A stretch of DNA of 52,180 bases from Pasteurella testudinis DSM 23072. GTDB lineage: Bacteria > Pseudomonadota > Gammaproteobacteria > Enterobacterales > Pasteurellaceae. The stretch covers positions 1 through 52,180 of the forward strand of contig NZ_FWWV01000010.1 in assembly GCF_900176075.1 (NCBI RefSeq). The letters are read 5' to 3'. Below the pieces are notes generated by a model. The model did no database searches. It worked only from the letters and a program-made list of their open reading frames with translations, and was not told the DNA's origin. Made by a program: the position numbers and the translations under genes. Positions 26,663 to 36,048 of the stretch are shown here, piece by piece. Position 1 is the stretch's first letter. Each line of letters begins with the position of its first letter.

Positions 26663-27586
26663 ATGAAAAATAATCTTGCAGTGATCGGCGAATGTATGAT
26701 TGAAATGCAAAAGTGCGGTCAACACTATCGGCAAGGGTTCGGCGGGGACACGTTGAATACCGCACTTTACTTCTCAAGATTAACCCAGCACAGCGGAAAC
26801 CAAACCGCTTATGTCACCGGCTTGGGTGGCGACGGATTCAGCCAAAATATGCTGGCAGCATGGTCAGCGGAAGGAATTAATACCAGCTTAGTCTTTGAAT
26901 TATCGGAGAAACTGCCCGGCTTATATGCTATTGAAACCCGTGATGACGGAGAGCGCAGCTTTCACTATTGGCGCAATGACTCTGCTGCCCGTTACTGGCT
27001 GCGCCATATCACTGAAGATCAATTAATTAAAAAATTAAGCGTTTACCAATGGATTTATTTAAGCGGTATCAGTTTGGCGATCCTGTCGGACGACTGTCTG
27101 CAAAAACTGCTTACCGTTCTGAGTGCCTGCAACAAGTGCGGTTGCCACATCGCCTTTGACAACAATTATCGTCCTGCATTGTGGGAAAACAGCGTCAAAG
27201 CGCAACAAGCCTACCGCGCGATTTTATCCTTAACCGAGATGGCTTTTCTGACCTTTGACGACGAAGTGCAATTGTATGGTGACCAGAGCGAAACACAAGC
27301 GATTAACCGCACTTTGGCACTTGGAGTGCAAGAAGTTGTGATCAAACGTGGCGCTGACAGCTGTATCGTTGTCACCCCGCAAACACACCATGAACTGGCA
27401 CCGGAAAAAATTGACAACGTCATCGACACCACCGCCGCGGGCGACTCTTTCAGCGCAGCCTATCTCGCCGCTCGACTTAACAACGCCAGCATCCCTGAAG
27501 CTATTGCTGCCGGCCACCGACTCGCTGGCACAGTGATTCAACACCGAGGTGCGATTATTGCTAGGGAGCACATGCCGCAGCTATAG
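26663..27586 (+). CDS. kdgK: 2-dehydro-3-deoxygluconokinase
   Basis: The 307-aa PfkB-family kinase phosphorylates 2-keto-3-deoxygluconate to KDPG. Seen: N-terminal GECMIEM, substrate loop GFGGDTLNTALYFSRL (residues ~25-40), and the catalytic DTTAAGDSFSAAYLAA near residue 254. Its length matches E. coli KdgK (309 aa). Uptake sequences at 26709 and 26759 show long residence in, or adaptation to, this lineage. The next enzyme, KDPG aldolase, is not in the window. Confidence 0.93.
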   Translation: MKNNLAVIGECMIEMQKCGQHYRQGFGGDTLNTALYFSRLTQHSGNQTAYVTGLGGDGFSQNMLAAWSAEGINTSLVFELSEKLPGLYAIETRDDGERSFHYWRNDSAARYWLRHITEDQLIKKLSVYQWIYLSGISLAILSDDCLQKLLTVLSACNKCGCHIAFDNNYRPALWENSVKAQQAYRAILSLTEMAFLTFDDEVQLYGDQSETQAINRTLALGVQEVVIKRGADSCIVVTPQTHHELAPEKIDNVIDTTAAGDSFSAAYLAARLNNASIPEAIAAGHRLAGTVIQHRGAIIAREHMPQL

Positions 27587-27648
27587 CCACTATATAATAG
27601 CCTCAACCATAGCTGTAACGATAAAGGGGAACATAGAAGGAAAAAGAC

Positions 27649-29883
27649 ATGAAGAAAATAATTCATCTTATTCTGCTCGCTATCGTTTTAATGTTTTCAT
27701 TTAGTACATGGAGCAAAACATCGGAGCCAGCACCTCTCATTTGGCAGAGCATCACTTTTGGGCAATCCACCGATTTAAATTTCGGTTCGACAATTCTGCC
27801 GGAAAAAGTGGGAACCAATGAAACCTTGGTCAATACTACGCCGGTGTCTCCCGGTCCGCTAGCACCCAATTTTACGATTGAAAGCCGTGGCGGAAAACTC
27901 GCTAATTCTCACGAAGGGGTAACCTTTTACTACACTGAACTGCCGGTAAGCACCAATTTCACGCTTTCGGCCAATATCACCCTTGAACAACTCGGACCGG
28001 AAACCGGCGCTAATCCTAATCGGCAAGAAGGAGCTGGGATCATGGTACGCGATATTTTAGGCAAAGTACGGGAAGTACCACAACCAATCGGTTACGAAGA
28101 GTTTCCCGCAGCCTCTAATATGGTGATGAATTTAATCCGTTCACATAGCCGAGATGCTGATGGAAAAATCAATATTAATGCGACTTATCGAGAAGGCATA
28201 CAAGATCCGTGGGGAACGGCTGGAAATCGTATATATCGCCAAGATTATGTTGAAGGTATTGATTTTTTAGGCGATTCTCCATTCCATCTAACCTTGGAAA
28301 AAACCGATCAACAGTTTATTTTCAGCTATCAGCAGGGTGAAACCAAACAGCAAATCACGTTAGAAAAATTAACACCAAGCATTCTTGCCCAGCAAAATCC
28401 GGAAAAACAGTATGTCGGCTTCTTTGCTTCTCGCAATGCCAAAATGTCGGTTCAAGATGCCGCACTGCAAATCAGCCCAGGATCAGATTTAACACCAACT
28501 CCTTTTTTTGTTCAGCCGCTCCCGGTTTTACTGACACAGGCCTCTTCGATGATTACAATCGGTGAAAACTATATTTTTCAAGCCCGAGCAAATTATGATG
28601 GACATTTCAGCTTGTGGCAGGATAACCAAACTGCGGTCAGCAATAGAGCAGTGAAAGCCGGTGATTTTTTTAGTCATGCGTTAAATATCACCACGTTGTC
28701 CTCCGAAATCAAAGTGCGGTTTGTCCCTGAGCTTCCCCTGGGAGAAAAAGAAGCACTGGAGAAGACGATTACAGTCAGCAAACCCCCGGTTTTTTTAGTT
28801 GATCCGATGAACCTATACGTCACCATTGACGGCACTTCACAAGGCAACGGTACGCTTGAAAAACCATTGGATCTGGCTTCTGCAGTTCAATGGCTTCCGC
28901 CGGGCGGAACTATTTTTTTACAAAGCGGAGACTACCCTGCCTTAATTTTGCCGAATCAAAGCAGTGGCACTGCGCAAGCTCACAAAACGCTGAAAGGACA
29001 AAGCGCAAAAGTGCGGTTTGTCGGTGAACTACTTCATCAAGCCAGTTTTTGGCATGTGGAAGATATTGAAGTTGCAGGTGCCAGCTTAATTGTGCAGGGC
29101 AGCCATAACGAATTTCGTAATATCACCACTCATAGTGCACCGGATACCGGATTTCAAATTACTTCGCCGGAAGGCGTCGGACGTGCTTTATGGGCAAGCC
29201 ATAATATTGTGAAAGACAGCATTAGTTTTAACAACATGGACAAATCACAAATCAACGCCGATGGTTTTGCCGCTAAAATGCGGATTGGAGACGGTAATAT
29301 ATTTATTCGTTGTATTTCACACCATAATATTGATGACGGTTGGGATCTGTTCAATAAAGTCGAAGATGGTCCGAATGGTGTTGTAACCATTTTAGATTCC
29401 ATTGCTTTTATGAACGGGCAAACCTTACAGGTTCAAAGTAAAAGCGCCTCTATCGGTAATGGTTTTAAGTTGGGTGGCGAAGGGATTCCTGTTGCCCATA
29501 TCGTTAAAAACAGCTTGGCTTTTCGCAATAACATGGATGGATTTACCGATAATTTTAATCCCGGAACCTTAGTGCTGGAAAATAATCTGGCAATTGATAA
29601 TCGACGGTTTAACTACTTGTTCCGCAAAAGTCCTTATGAAAAGGCGTCATTACAAGGCATATTTATCCATAACCAATCGTTCCGTTTTTACCAACCAAGC
29701 CAATATCCCGATGTTGTGAATGGTAGCCAGCTGATTAATAACAATTTTTTTCTGGCGTCTACAGCAGAAAATGCAAAAGTGCGGTATTTACCTGAACTCC
29801 AATCACTATCCAAAATTGATTATGCGCAGGCAGTTCCCGGCTTGAAAGAGGCTAAAGCTATTCAAGTATTACTGACAGATTGA
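27649..29883 (+). CDS. pelX: Secreted exo-pectate lyase, PL9 family (PelX-like)
   Basis: The 744-aa protein has an N-terminal signal peptide (residues 1-22). A beta-rich region (to ~residue 370) precedes a right-handed parallel beta-helix. PL9 catalytic features are intact: calcium ligands Asp538, Asp562, Asp563 and Asp566 (DDGWD) and catalytic Lys607 in GNGFKLGG. The 24-residue spacing from the first to the second Asp is the same as in Dickeya Pel9A. Length and layout match Dickeya PelX, a periplasmic exo-lyase that releases unsaturated digalacturonate. Having no lipobox or anchor, it is likely periplasmic. It contains uptake sequences near 28711, 29008 and 29778. Confidence 0.9.
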   Translation: MKKIIHLILLAIVLMFSFSTWSKTSEPAPLIWQSITFGQSTDLNFGSTILPEKVGTNETLVNTTPVSPGPLAPNFTIESRGGKLANSHEGVTFYYTELPVSTNFTLSANITLEQLGPETGANPNRQEGAGIMVRDILGKVREVPQPIGYEEFPAASNMVMNLIRSHSRDADGKININATYREGIQDPWGTAGNRIYRQDYVEGIDFLGDSPFHLTLEKTDQQFIFSYQQGETKQQITLEKLTPSILAQQNPEKQYVGFFASRNAKMSVQDAALQISPGSDLTPTPFFVQPLPVLLTQASSMITIGENYIFQARANYDGHFSLWQDNQTAVSNRAVKAGDFFSHALNITTLSSEIKVRFVPELPLGEKEALEKTITVSKPPVFLVDPMNLYVTIDGTSQGNGTLEKPLDLASAVQWLPPGGTIFLQSGDYPALILPNQSSGTAQAHKTLKGQSAKVRFVGELLHQASFWHVEDIEVAGASLIVQGSHNEFRNITTHSAPDTGFQITSPEGVGRALWASHNIVKDSISFNNMDKSQINADGFAAKMRIGDGNIFIRCISHHNIDDGWDLFNKVEDGPNGVVTILDSIAFMNGQTLQVQSKSASIGNGFKLGGEGIPVAHIVKNSLAFRNNMDGFTDNFNPGTLVLENNLAIDNRRFNYLFRKSPYEKASLQGIFIHNQSFRFYQPSQYPDVVNGSQLINNNFFLASTAENAKVRYLPELQSLSKIDYAQAVPGLKEAKAIQVLLTD

Positions 29884-29894
29884 ATTTGACCAAG

Positions 29895-29924
29895 GGCTGA
29901 TTAATCTATTTTTCAGCCTTTTTT
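29895..29924 (+). terminator. Intrinsic terminator after pelX
   Basis: A stem GGCTGA / TCAGCC with a 12-nt loop and a six-T run starts 12 bp after the stop. It separates pelX from the symporter-ogl unit, which therefore probably has its own promoter. Confidence 0.8.
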
Positions 29925-30050
29925 CCACAAAAAAATCATTATGAACATTTATTTTTATAAAAATAAAACACAATTTTGATTGATGTCACATTATTTTTCA
30001 TTTTTATGTTGTATGATTCTAAAAAATCAAAACAATGTTTCGAGGTGAGT

Positions 30051-31787
30051 ATGGGTATTGATACTATCGTTATAGTCGGTTATTTCATTTTAATTGCTGC
30101 TATCAGTCTAATTTTCAAAAAAATGGCCAGCAGTAGCACCAGTGACTACTTCCGTGGTGGCGGCAAAATGCTGTGGTGGATGGTTGGTGGTACTGCGTTT
30201 ATGACCCAATTTTCTGCTTGGACCTTTACCGGCGCTGCCGGGAAAGCATTCACAGACGGTATGTCGGTTATCGCCGTTTTCGTCGGGAACATGGTCGCCT
30301 ATGTTTTTGCTTATTTTTGGTTTGCCCGTCGCTTCAGGCAAATGCGGGTAGATACGCCGACAGAAGCCGTCGGACGTCGCTTTGGGTCGGTAAATGAACA
30401 ATTTTTCACTTGGGTGATTATTCCGCTCAGCGTGATTAACGCAGGGGTTTGGCTAAACGGATTAGGCGTGTTTGCTTCCGCAGTGTTTAACTCTGATATT
30501 ATCACCACCATTTATGTTACCGGCGCTGTGGTGCTGTTGGTGTCACTGTTAAGTGGGGCTTGGGGCGTAGTCGCATCAGACTTTATCCAAATGTTGGTAG
30601 TGGCAGTAATTTCGATCGCTTGTGCGGTTGTAGCGTTAGTGATGATCGGCGGTCCGGGTGAAATCGTACGCGAGTTTCCGGGCAGTTTTGTGATGGGACC
30701 GGATATGAATTACCCTCTGTTGATTGTCTGTACTTTCCTGTTTTTTGTGGTTAAGCAGCTACAAAGTATCAACAATATGCAGGAATCTTACCGCTTCTTA
30801 AACGCCAAAGACTCTAAAAATGCCAGTAAAGCTGCAATTCTCGCCTTGATATTAATGCTGTTTGGCACATTTATTTGGTTTATTCCACCTTGGGTTTCCG
30901 CTATTATCTACCCAAATGCTGCCGCAGAATATCCGCAGTTAGGCAACAAAGCCGCTGACGCTGTTTACTTGGTGTTTGCCCGCAACGCGATGCCGTTGGG
31001 GACTGTCGGGTTGTTGATGGCGGGATTATTTGCGGCTACCATGTCCTCGATGGATTCTGCCTTAAACCGTAATTCCGGTATCTTTGTCCGCAGTTTCTAT
31101 GCCCCGATTATCCGTAAAGGACAAGCCGACGACAAAGAGCTGTTGCGTGCCGGTCAACTGGTATGTATTGTCAACGGTGTTTTGGTTATTTTAATGGCGC
31201 AGTTCTTCAACTCATTAAAACATCTCAGTCTGTTTGACCTGATGATGCAGGTCGCCACTTTATTGCAATCACCTATTTTAGTACCGTTATTCTTGGGGAT
31301 CATCATTCGTAAAACACCAAAATGGGCGCCTTGGGCAACTGTAGCAGTGGGAATGCTGGTCTCTTGGTCGGTGGTGAAAGTATTCACGCCACAATGGGTT
31401 GCCGGCTGGTTTGGGGTTGAAAACTTAACCGGGCGTGAAATTTCTGAACTGAAAATTATCATTACTATTGCGGCACACTTGTTCTTTACCGCGGGCTTCT
31501 TCTGCTTGACCACCTTATTTTATAAAGCAGAAAATGATCCATATAAAGTGACAACTGCTGCTTTTTTCAACGATGTTGAGACCGAATGTGTTGCCGAAGA
31601 CGGACAAGATATGGTTGACCGGATGCAGCGCAAAAAATTAGGCACACTGGTTATCTATATGTCTGCCGGACTGAGCCTGATGATTTTGATTCCAAATCCA
31701 TTATGGGGAAGACTGCTTTATCTTTGCTGTGCCCTCACCATCTTTACTATTGGCTATCTACTAAAACGTAGTGCAGAAGCAAAATAG
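30051..31787 (+). CDS. Sodium:solute symporter (SSS family), probable oligogalacturonide/uronate importer
   Basis: The 578-aa polytopic protein has about 13 membrane helices and the SSS signature regions (YFRGGGKMLWWMVGGTAFMTQFSAWTF near residue 29; GLLMAGLFAATMSSMDSALNRNSGIF near residue 325). A substrate cannot be read from sequence. Its position 73 bp before ogl, inside the pectin island, and the absence of TogMNAB or TogT-type transporters make it the likely importer of unsaturated digalacturonate or galacturonate (inference). The start at 30051 follows CGAGGTGAG; the upstream in-frame ATG at 29976 lacks a site and adds a non-conserved segment. Confidence 0.85.
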   Translation: MGIDTIVIVGYFILIAAISLIFKKMASSSTSDYFRGGGKMLWWMVGGTAFMTQFSAWTFTGAAGKAFTDGMSVIAVFVGNMVAYVFAYFWFARRFRQMRVDTPTEAVGRRFGSVNEQFFTWVIIPLSVINAGVWLNGLGVFASAVFNSDIITTIYVTGAVVLLVSLLSGAWGVVASDFIQMLVVAVISIACAVVALVMIGGPGEIVREFPGSFVMGPDMNYPLLIVCTFLFFVVKQLQSINNMQESYRFLNAKDSKNASKAAILALILMLFGTFIWFIPPWVSAIIYPNAAAEYPQLGNKAADAVYLVFARNAMPLGTVGLLMAGLFAATMSSMDSALNRNSGIFVRSFYAPIIRKGQADDKELLRAGQLVCIVNGVLVILMAQFFNSLKHLSLFDLMMQVATLLQSPILVPLFLGIIIRKTPKWAPWATVAVGMLVSWSVVKVFTPQWVAGWFGVENLTGREISELKIIITIAAHLFFTAGFFCLTTLFYKAENDPYKVTTAAFFNDVETECVAEDGQDMVDRMQRKKLGTLVIYMSAGLSLMILIPNPLWGRLLYLCCALTIFTIGYLLKRSAEAK

Positions 31788-31860
31788 TAAAAAAATCAAT
31801 AGCATTGACTTGCGGTATGTCCGAACGCCACGCGCATACCGCACTTTAGGAGAAAATATT

Positions 31861-33024
31861 ATGGCTAAAGGACAACAAATCCAATTTCAATTCGAATCAT
31901 TTCTTGATTCAGATACCGGGGTAAAAATTACTCGTATCACCCCGAAAGAGGTTGCCTGCCATCGTAATTATTTTTATCAGAAATGTTTTACCCAAGACGG
32001 CAGTAAATTACTGTTTGCTGGCGATTTTGACAGCAACCGAAACTATTATTTACTCGATCTACACAGTCAAATCGCTACACAGCTCACCGAAGGCAAAGGC
32101 GACAATACCTTTGGTGGCTTTATTGCAAATGACGACAAATCATTTTTTTATGTTAAAAATGACACTGACTTATGTTGCGTGAATCTGCAAACCTTACAAG
32201 AAACGGTGATTTATACTGTCGATGATCACTGGAAAGGCTACGGAACTTGGGTAGCTAACTCTGACTGCACTAAGCTGGTCGGAATTGAAATTCTAAAATC
32301 CTGTTGGCAACCGTTGACCGATTGGGAGAAATTTAAAGCATTTTACCATACCCAGCCCACTTGTCGTTTAATCCGTGTTGATATTTTAAGTGGCGAAGTT
32401 ACAGTTATTCATCAAGAAAACGCCTGGCTCGGACATCCGACTTACCGCCCTTTTGATGATAATACCATTGGTTTTTGTCATGAAGGACCGCACGATTTAG
32501 TTGATGCTCGGATGTGGTTGATTAATGAAGACGGCAGCAATCTGAGAAAAGTAAAACACCATCTACCGGGCGAATCTTGCACCCACGAATTTTGGCTGCC
32601 GAATGGCGCCAAGATGGCGTATGTCTCTTATTTTAAAGGGCAAACCGAACGGGTTATCTACACTGCCGATCCGGTGACGTTGGACAATGCCCGTTTGATG
32701 GTGATGCCGCCTTGTTCACATCTGATGAGCAATTTTGACGGTAGTTTAATGGTTGGTGACGGCTGCGATTCGCCGGTTGATGTCGACGATGGCGATAGTT
32801 ATAACATTGAAAATGATCCGTTTTTATATGTGTTCAATATTGCGCAAAAACGCATCTTCAAATTAGCCAAACATAGCACCTCTTGGAAAGTTCTGGACGG
32901 TGATCGCCAAATCACTCACCCTCACCCCTCTTTTTCACCGGATGACAGCCAAGTGCTGTTCGGCAGTGATTTTGAAGGCGTACCGGCGATCTATTTGGCA
33001 AATATACCGGCTCATTATCGCTAA
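31861..33024 (+). CDS. ogl: Oligogalacturonate lyase (PL22)
   Basis: The 387-aa cytoplasmic beta-propeller lyase cleaves unsaturated digalacturonate to 4-deoxy-5-keto-uronate units. The manganese site known from Yersinia Ogl is fully conserved at the same numbering: His287 (CSHLM), Gln350, His353 and His355 (QITHPHP). There is no signal peptide. The start at 31861 is set by AGGAG at 31848-31852; the frame extends upstream into a region with an uptake sequence but no site. It is the last gene of the island, followed by IS debris. Confidence 0.95.
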   Translation: MAKGQQIQFQFESFLDSDTGVKITRITPKEVACHRNYFYQKCFTQDGSKLLFAGDFDSNRNYYLLDLHSQIATQLTEGKGDNTFGGFIANDDKSFFYVKNDTDLCCVNLQTLQETVIYTVDDHWKGYGTWVANSDCTKLVGIEILKSCWQPLTDWEKFKAFYHTQPTCRLIRVDILSGEVTVIHQENAWLGHPTYRPFDDNTIGFCHEGPHDLVDARMWLINEDGSNLRKVKHHLPGESCTHEFWLPNGAKMAYVSYFKGQTERVIYTADPVTLDNARLMVMPPCSHLMSNFDGSLMVGDGCDSPVDVDDGDSYNIENDPFLYVFNIAQKRIFKLAKHSTSWKVLDGDRQITHPHPSFSPDDSQVLFGSDFEGVPAIYLANIPAHYR

Positions 33025-33027
33025 TTT

Positions 33028-33160
33028 CGTCAAGCTTGGGTATGCCTCATTTCATTTTAAATGGGTACTTTCGGTGACCTCTTGTTTACCGATGACTAAG
33101 CCTTTCTCTATTAGAGCAAAGTGCTAGTTAAATATCTAAAACTTTGTCAGCAGTCTGAAT
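33028..33160 (-). pseudogene. Transposase fragment, copy B
   Basis: Minus-strand codons around 33100-33050 read GLVIGKQEVTESTHLK, then a stop. The TTTTAAATGGGTACT-TCGGTGAC segment matches copy A at 23270-23293 with one mismatch, and TTTGTCAG(C/T)AG..TGAAT recurs at 33142 and 23487. The spacing between the two matches is about 205 bp in copy A and 80 bp here, so this copy has an internal deletion. It forms the right border of the pectin island. Confidence 0.5.
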
Positions 33161-33162
33161 TT

Positions 33163-33191
33163 GGATAATCCCACTTACAGTCGGATTATCC
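33163..33191. repeat. Hairpin between ogl and the aromatic amino acid permease
   Basis: A 9-bp inverted repeat (GGATAATCC / GGATTATCC) with an 11-nt loop lies just after the stop codon of the convergent permease gene. There is no T-run on either strand, so a terminator role is uncertain. Confidence 0.5.
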
Positions 33192-33197
33192 AGATCA

Positions 33198-34409
33198 TCA
33201 GCTAAATACAGGCAATTTACCTAACATTGCCAAGATATGGAAGAGGGCGACCAGCACGCCAAAGACAATCACAAGATAGACAGTGATGTTGCCGCCGATG
33301 ACGTTAAAAATCGATTGGTCAGGGTAGCGTTTGCGAGCCGCACGGGCAAGTAAAGCCGGGATAATACACGCCCAAATGGTCGCCACGGCGCCGGCATAAC
33401 CGATAACGGCAACAAAGCCGAACGGGAATAGTATCGACATCACCAACGGCGGAAGAAAGGTGACGCTCCAAGTTTTGCTGCGGCCTTTTTTGCTGTCGTC
33501 GAATTTGAAAAAATCGGCTAAAAAATCAAATAACCCAAGCCCGACACCGATAAAAGAAGACAGAATCGCCGCCATTGAAAAAGCGTTGACTGCGTGGGAA
33601 ACCTGTTTGGAGTCAATCACCGAACCGAGTGCCGCGAGCAGCACATCGATATTGCCGCCTTGGGCGATGACCGGAAGAAACTGCTCACGCGGCAAGTTGC
33701 CAAAAATGCTGATTAGCCAGACGGCATAAAAAAACAGCGCAATCGCAGTGCCGCCGAGAATGGCTTGCTGTGCTTTTTTCTCTTCGCCGTAATAGATTCT
33801 CATCGAAGCGACGGAATGGTGATAGCCGAAAGAAGTCAGCGCAACGGGCAGTAATGCCATGATATACAGGGTATATTCGCCGGTGGGATTGAGCGAATCG
33901 AATAAAACGGCAGGCTTAATCTGCATTGACATACCTGAAATGCTGAAAATAAAACTGAGCAGCATAAACGCAATCAAGATCACCGAAATACGGCTGACGG
34001 CTTTGGTGGAGTACCAGACGATAGCGGAAAAGATCAGGATAAACAATATCGCGGCTATCTTTGAATTAATGTGCAAAAGCTGGCTGATGATTAAGCCGGA
34101 AGAGGTGGTGTAGGCGTAAAGCAAGATACAGCCGACGAAATAGACGGCGAGGTTATTGATAAAATTGATTTTTTCACCTAACAAATGGCTGGTGACGCTA
34201 TCGAAAGAAACGCGGATATCGTAGTGCTGGAAGGCTTCCAACAATAGCCAGCCGGATAGGGTCATCACCGCCATGGTGAGGGTAATGGCGAACAGTGACC
34301 AAATTGTCCAAGCGCCGGCGCCGGCACTGGGCAATCCCAACATGCCGGCACCGACGCATACGCTGGCAATGATACAGGCTCCCCCGATTAAAGACGGTTG
34401 TTTTTTCAT
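33198..34409 (-). CDS. tnaB: Tryptophan/aromatic amino acid permease
   Basis: The 403-aa HAAAP-family permease has 11 membrane helices. It begins PSLIGGACIIASVCVGAGMLGLPSAGAGAW, the hallmark of TnaB/Mtr/TyrP, and has TSFGYHHSVASMRIYYG near residue 205. Tryptophan is the expected substrate, because it is directly downstream of tnaA (76 bp) in the same orientation. The start at 34409 is chosen as the conserved MKKQPSLIGG; a longer frame exists upstream. The gap to tnaA carries an inverted uptake-sequence pair that may trim read-through. Confidence 0.9.
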   Translation of the reverse strand: MKKQPSLIGGACIIASVCVGAGMLGLPSAGAGAWTIWSLFAITLTMAVMTLSGWLLLEAFQHYDIRVSFDSVTSHLLGEKINFINNLAVYFVGCILLYAYTTSSGLIISQLLHINSKIAAILFILIFSAIVWYSTKAVSRISVILIAFMLLSFIFSISGMSMQIKPAVLFDSLNPTGEYTLYIMALLPVALTSFGYHHSVASMRIYYGEEKKAQQAILGGTAIALFFYAVWLISIFGNLPREQFLPVIAQGGNIDVLLAALGSVIDSKQVSHAVNAFSMAAILSSFIGVGLGLFDFLADFFKFDDSKKGRSKTWSVTFLPPLVMSILFPFGFVAVIGYAGAVATIWACIIPALLARAARKRYPDQSIFNVIGGNITVYLVIVFGVLVALFHILAMLGKLPVFS

Positions 34410-34434
34410 ATCAAGGCTCCGTGAGTAAAGTAAT

Positions 34435-34471
34435 AAGTGCGGCACTGTGATTTTATCGGCATACCGCACTT
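34435..34471 (-). repeat. Inverted uptake-sequence pair between tnaA and tnaB
   Basis: AAGTGCGG (34435-34442) and CCGCACTT (34464-34471) are inverted arms. The second is a full uptake core; the first is degenerate at its last base. The hairpin in the tnaA-tnaB gap could attenuate the permease gene. Confidence 0.55.
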
Positions 34472-34485
34472 TGAACAGATTATCG

Positions 34486-35910
34486 TCAAGAGTTATCCAC
34501 CTCTTTCAGACGTGCGGTGAAATGCCGTAATACTTTGGGTTCGTAAACGAAATCCAATCCTTTGATGGCATGAATATTCTCTTTGACTTTGGCGAATGCC
34601 TCGATGATAAAATCCATATGGGTTTGGGTATAAGTCGCACGAGGAATGGTCAAACGCAATAATTCGGCGGGACAAGGGTGCTGTTTGCCGGTTTGCGGAT
34701 CTCGTCCCAATAATAATGAACCGATTTCAACGGCACGGATACCGGCGACTTTATATAGTTCGCAGGCGAGGGCATGTGCCGGAAATTGTTCCGCCGGAAT
34801 ATGCGGTAACAATTTGCCCGCATCGACGAAAGCCGCGTGTCCGCCCGCCTGTTGGCAATGGATCCCGATTGCTTCCAGTCCGTCGACCAAATATTGCACT
34901 TGTTGAATCCGGTATGCCAACCACTCTTGCCGCATGCCGTCGAACAGCCCGACCGCCAGCCGCTCCATCGCACCGCCCTCCAAACCGCCGTAAGTCGGGA
35001 AGCCTTCTTGCACCACGCACAAGGTGCGGCATTCGGTGTAAACGTCTAACATCGAATCATCTTTGAAACAAAGTAGCCCGCCCATTGGCACCATCGCGTC
35101 TTTTTTGGCGGACATGGCGAGAATATCGGCATATTTATATGATTCGTAGGTAATTTCTTCAATCGTCCAATCGGCATAACCGGCTTCCCGTTGCTGAATA
35201 AAATAGGCGTTTTCGGCAAATCGGGCGGAATCCATCACCACCGGAATCGCATATTTTTGTGCAATGGCATACACCGCTTTTAAATTGGCAATCGAAACCG
35301 GTTGCCCGCCCGCCGAATTACAGGTGATGGTGCTGACAATATACGGAATATTTTCCGCGCCGATTGCCAAAATTGCCGATTCTAATTTATCTAAATCAAA
35401 ATTACCTTTGAAATCATCATAAATTTCCGTATTAAACGCATTGTGATTATATACGTTTTTTGCAACGCAGTGATTTAATTGGGTATGGCCTTGGGTGGTA
35501 TCAAAAAAATAATTGGAAAGTGCGGTCATTTTCTCTTTTTGCCCGCCTTTTTCCTGTAACCGTTTTTTAATTAACACCGGAATATAGATCTGTTCTGCCC
35601 CCCGACCTTGGTGAGTCGGAATGGTGTATTGATAACCGAAGATTGTTTTGACTGCGTCGGACAGCGCATGAAAACTGCGGCTGCCGCTGTAGGCTTCGTC
35701 GCCGCGGAACATGGCGGCTTGCATTTCTTGGGTGATCGCGCCGGTGCCGCTGTCGGTCAGCAAGTCGATAAAGACGTCTTTGCTATCCAGTAAAAAAGGG
35801 TTCATACCGGCGGCTAAAATGGCTTGTTCACGATATTCCCGTGTTGTTGTTTTGACCGGTTCAATCACGCGGATACGGAACGGTTCGGGTAAATGTTTAA
35901 ATTGATTCAT
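34486..35910 (-). CDS. tnaA: Tryptophanase
   Basis: The 474-aa PLP enzyme splits tryptophan to indole, pyruvate and ammonia. The PLP lysine is Lys270 ([16 protein letters not shown]), as in E. coli TnaA. Other conserved blocks are [19 protein letters not shown] (residue ~93), [14 protein letters not shown] (~193) and [14 protein letters not shown] (~224). Its length is close to E. coli (471 aa). The start at 35910 follows AAGGATC; an upstream in-frame ATG lies in the leader and is unlikely. Expression should be controlled by the TnaC leader. Confidence 0.97.
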   Translation of the reverse strand: MNQFKHLPEPFRIRVIEPVKTTTREYREQAILAAGMNPFLLDSKDVFIDLLTDSGTGAITQEMQAAMFRGDEAYSGSRSFHALSDAVKTIFGYQYTIPTHQGRGAEQIYIPVLIKKRLQEKGGQKEKMTALSNYFFDTTQGHTQLNHCVAKNVYNHNAFNTEIYDDFKGNFDLDKLESAILAIGAENIPYIVSTITCNSAGGQPVSIANLKAVYAIAQKYAIPVVMDSARFAENAYFIQQREAGYADWTIEEITYESYKYADILAMSAKKDAMVPMGGLLCFKDDSMLDVYTECRTLCVVQEGFPTYGGLEGGAMERLAVGLFDGMRQEWLAYRIQQVQYLVDGLEAIGIHCQQAGGHAAFVDAGKLLPHIPAEQFPAHALACELYKVAGIRAVEIGSLLLGRDPQTGKQHPCPAELLRLTIPRATYTQTHMDFIIEAFAKVKENIHAIKGLDFVYEPKVLRHFTARLKEVDNS

Positions 35911-36048
35911 AACAAGATCCTTATTATTAAAAATAAAAAAGTACCTGTATTTGCCTGTGGGCAAATAACAGTAGGATAATCAGATTTTTATGACAAAAAT
36001 AATAGAAACGTCGCTTTATTACGGACGAACGTCATGATCTTGTTAAGG
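35911..36048 (-). promoter_or_regulatory. tnaC-tnaA leader spacer
   Basis: This is the 138-nt transcribed spacer between tnaC and tnaA. In E. coli, Rho terminates in this spacer unless the ribosome stalls on TnaC. It holds an 8-bp hairpin (TATTTGCC / GGCAAATA, 35948-35967) and an A/T-rich run before tnaA. No intrinsic terminator with a contiguous T-run is evident, which fits Rho-dependent control (inference). Confidence 0.5.
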
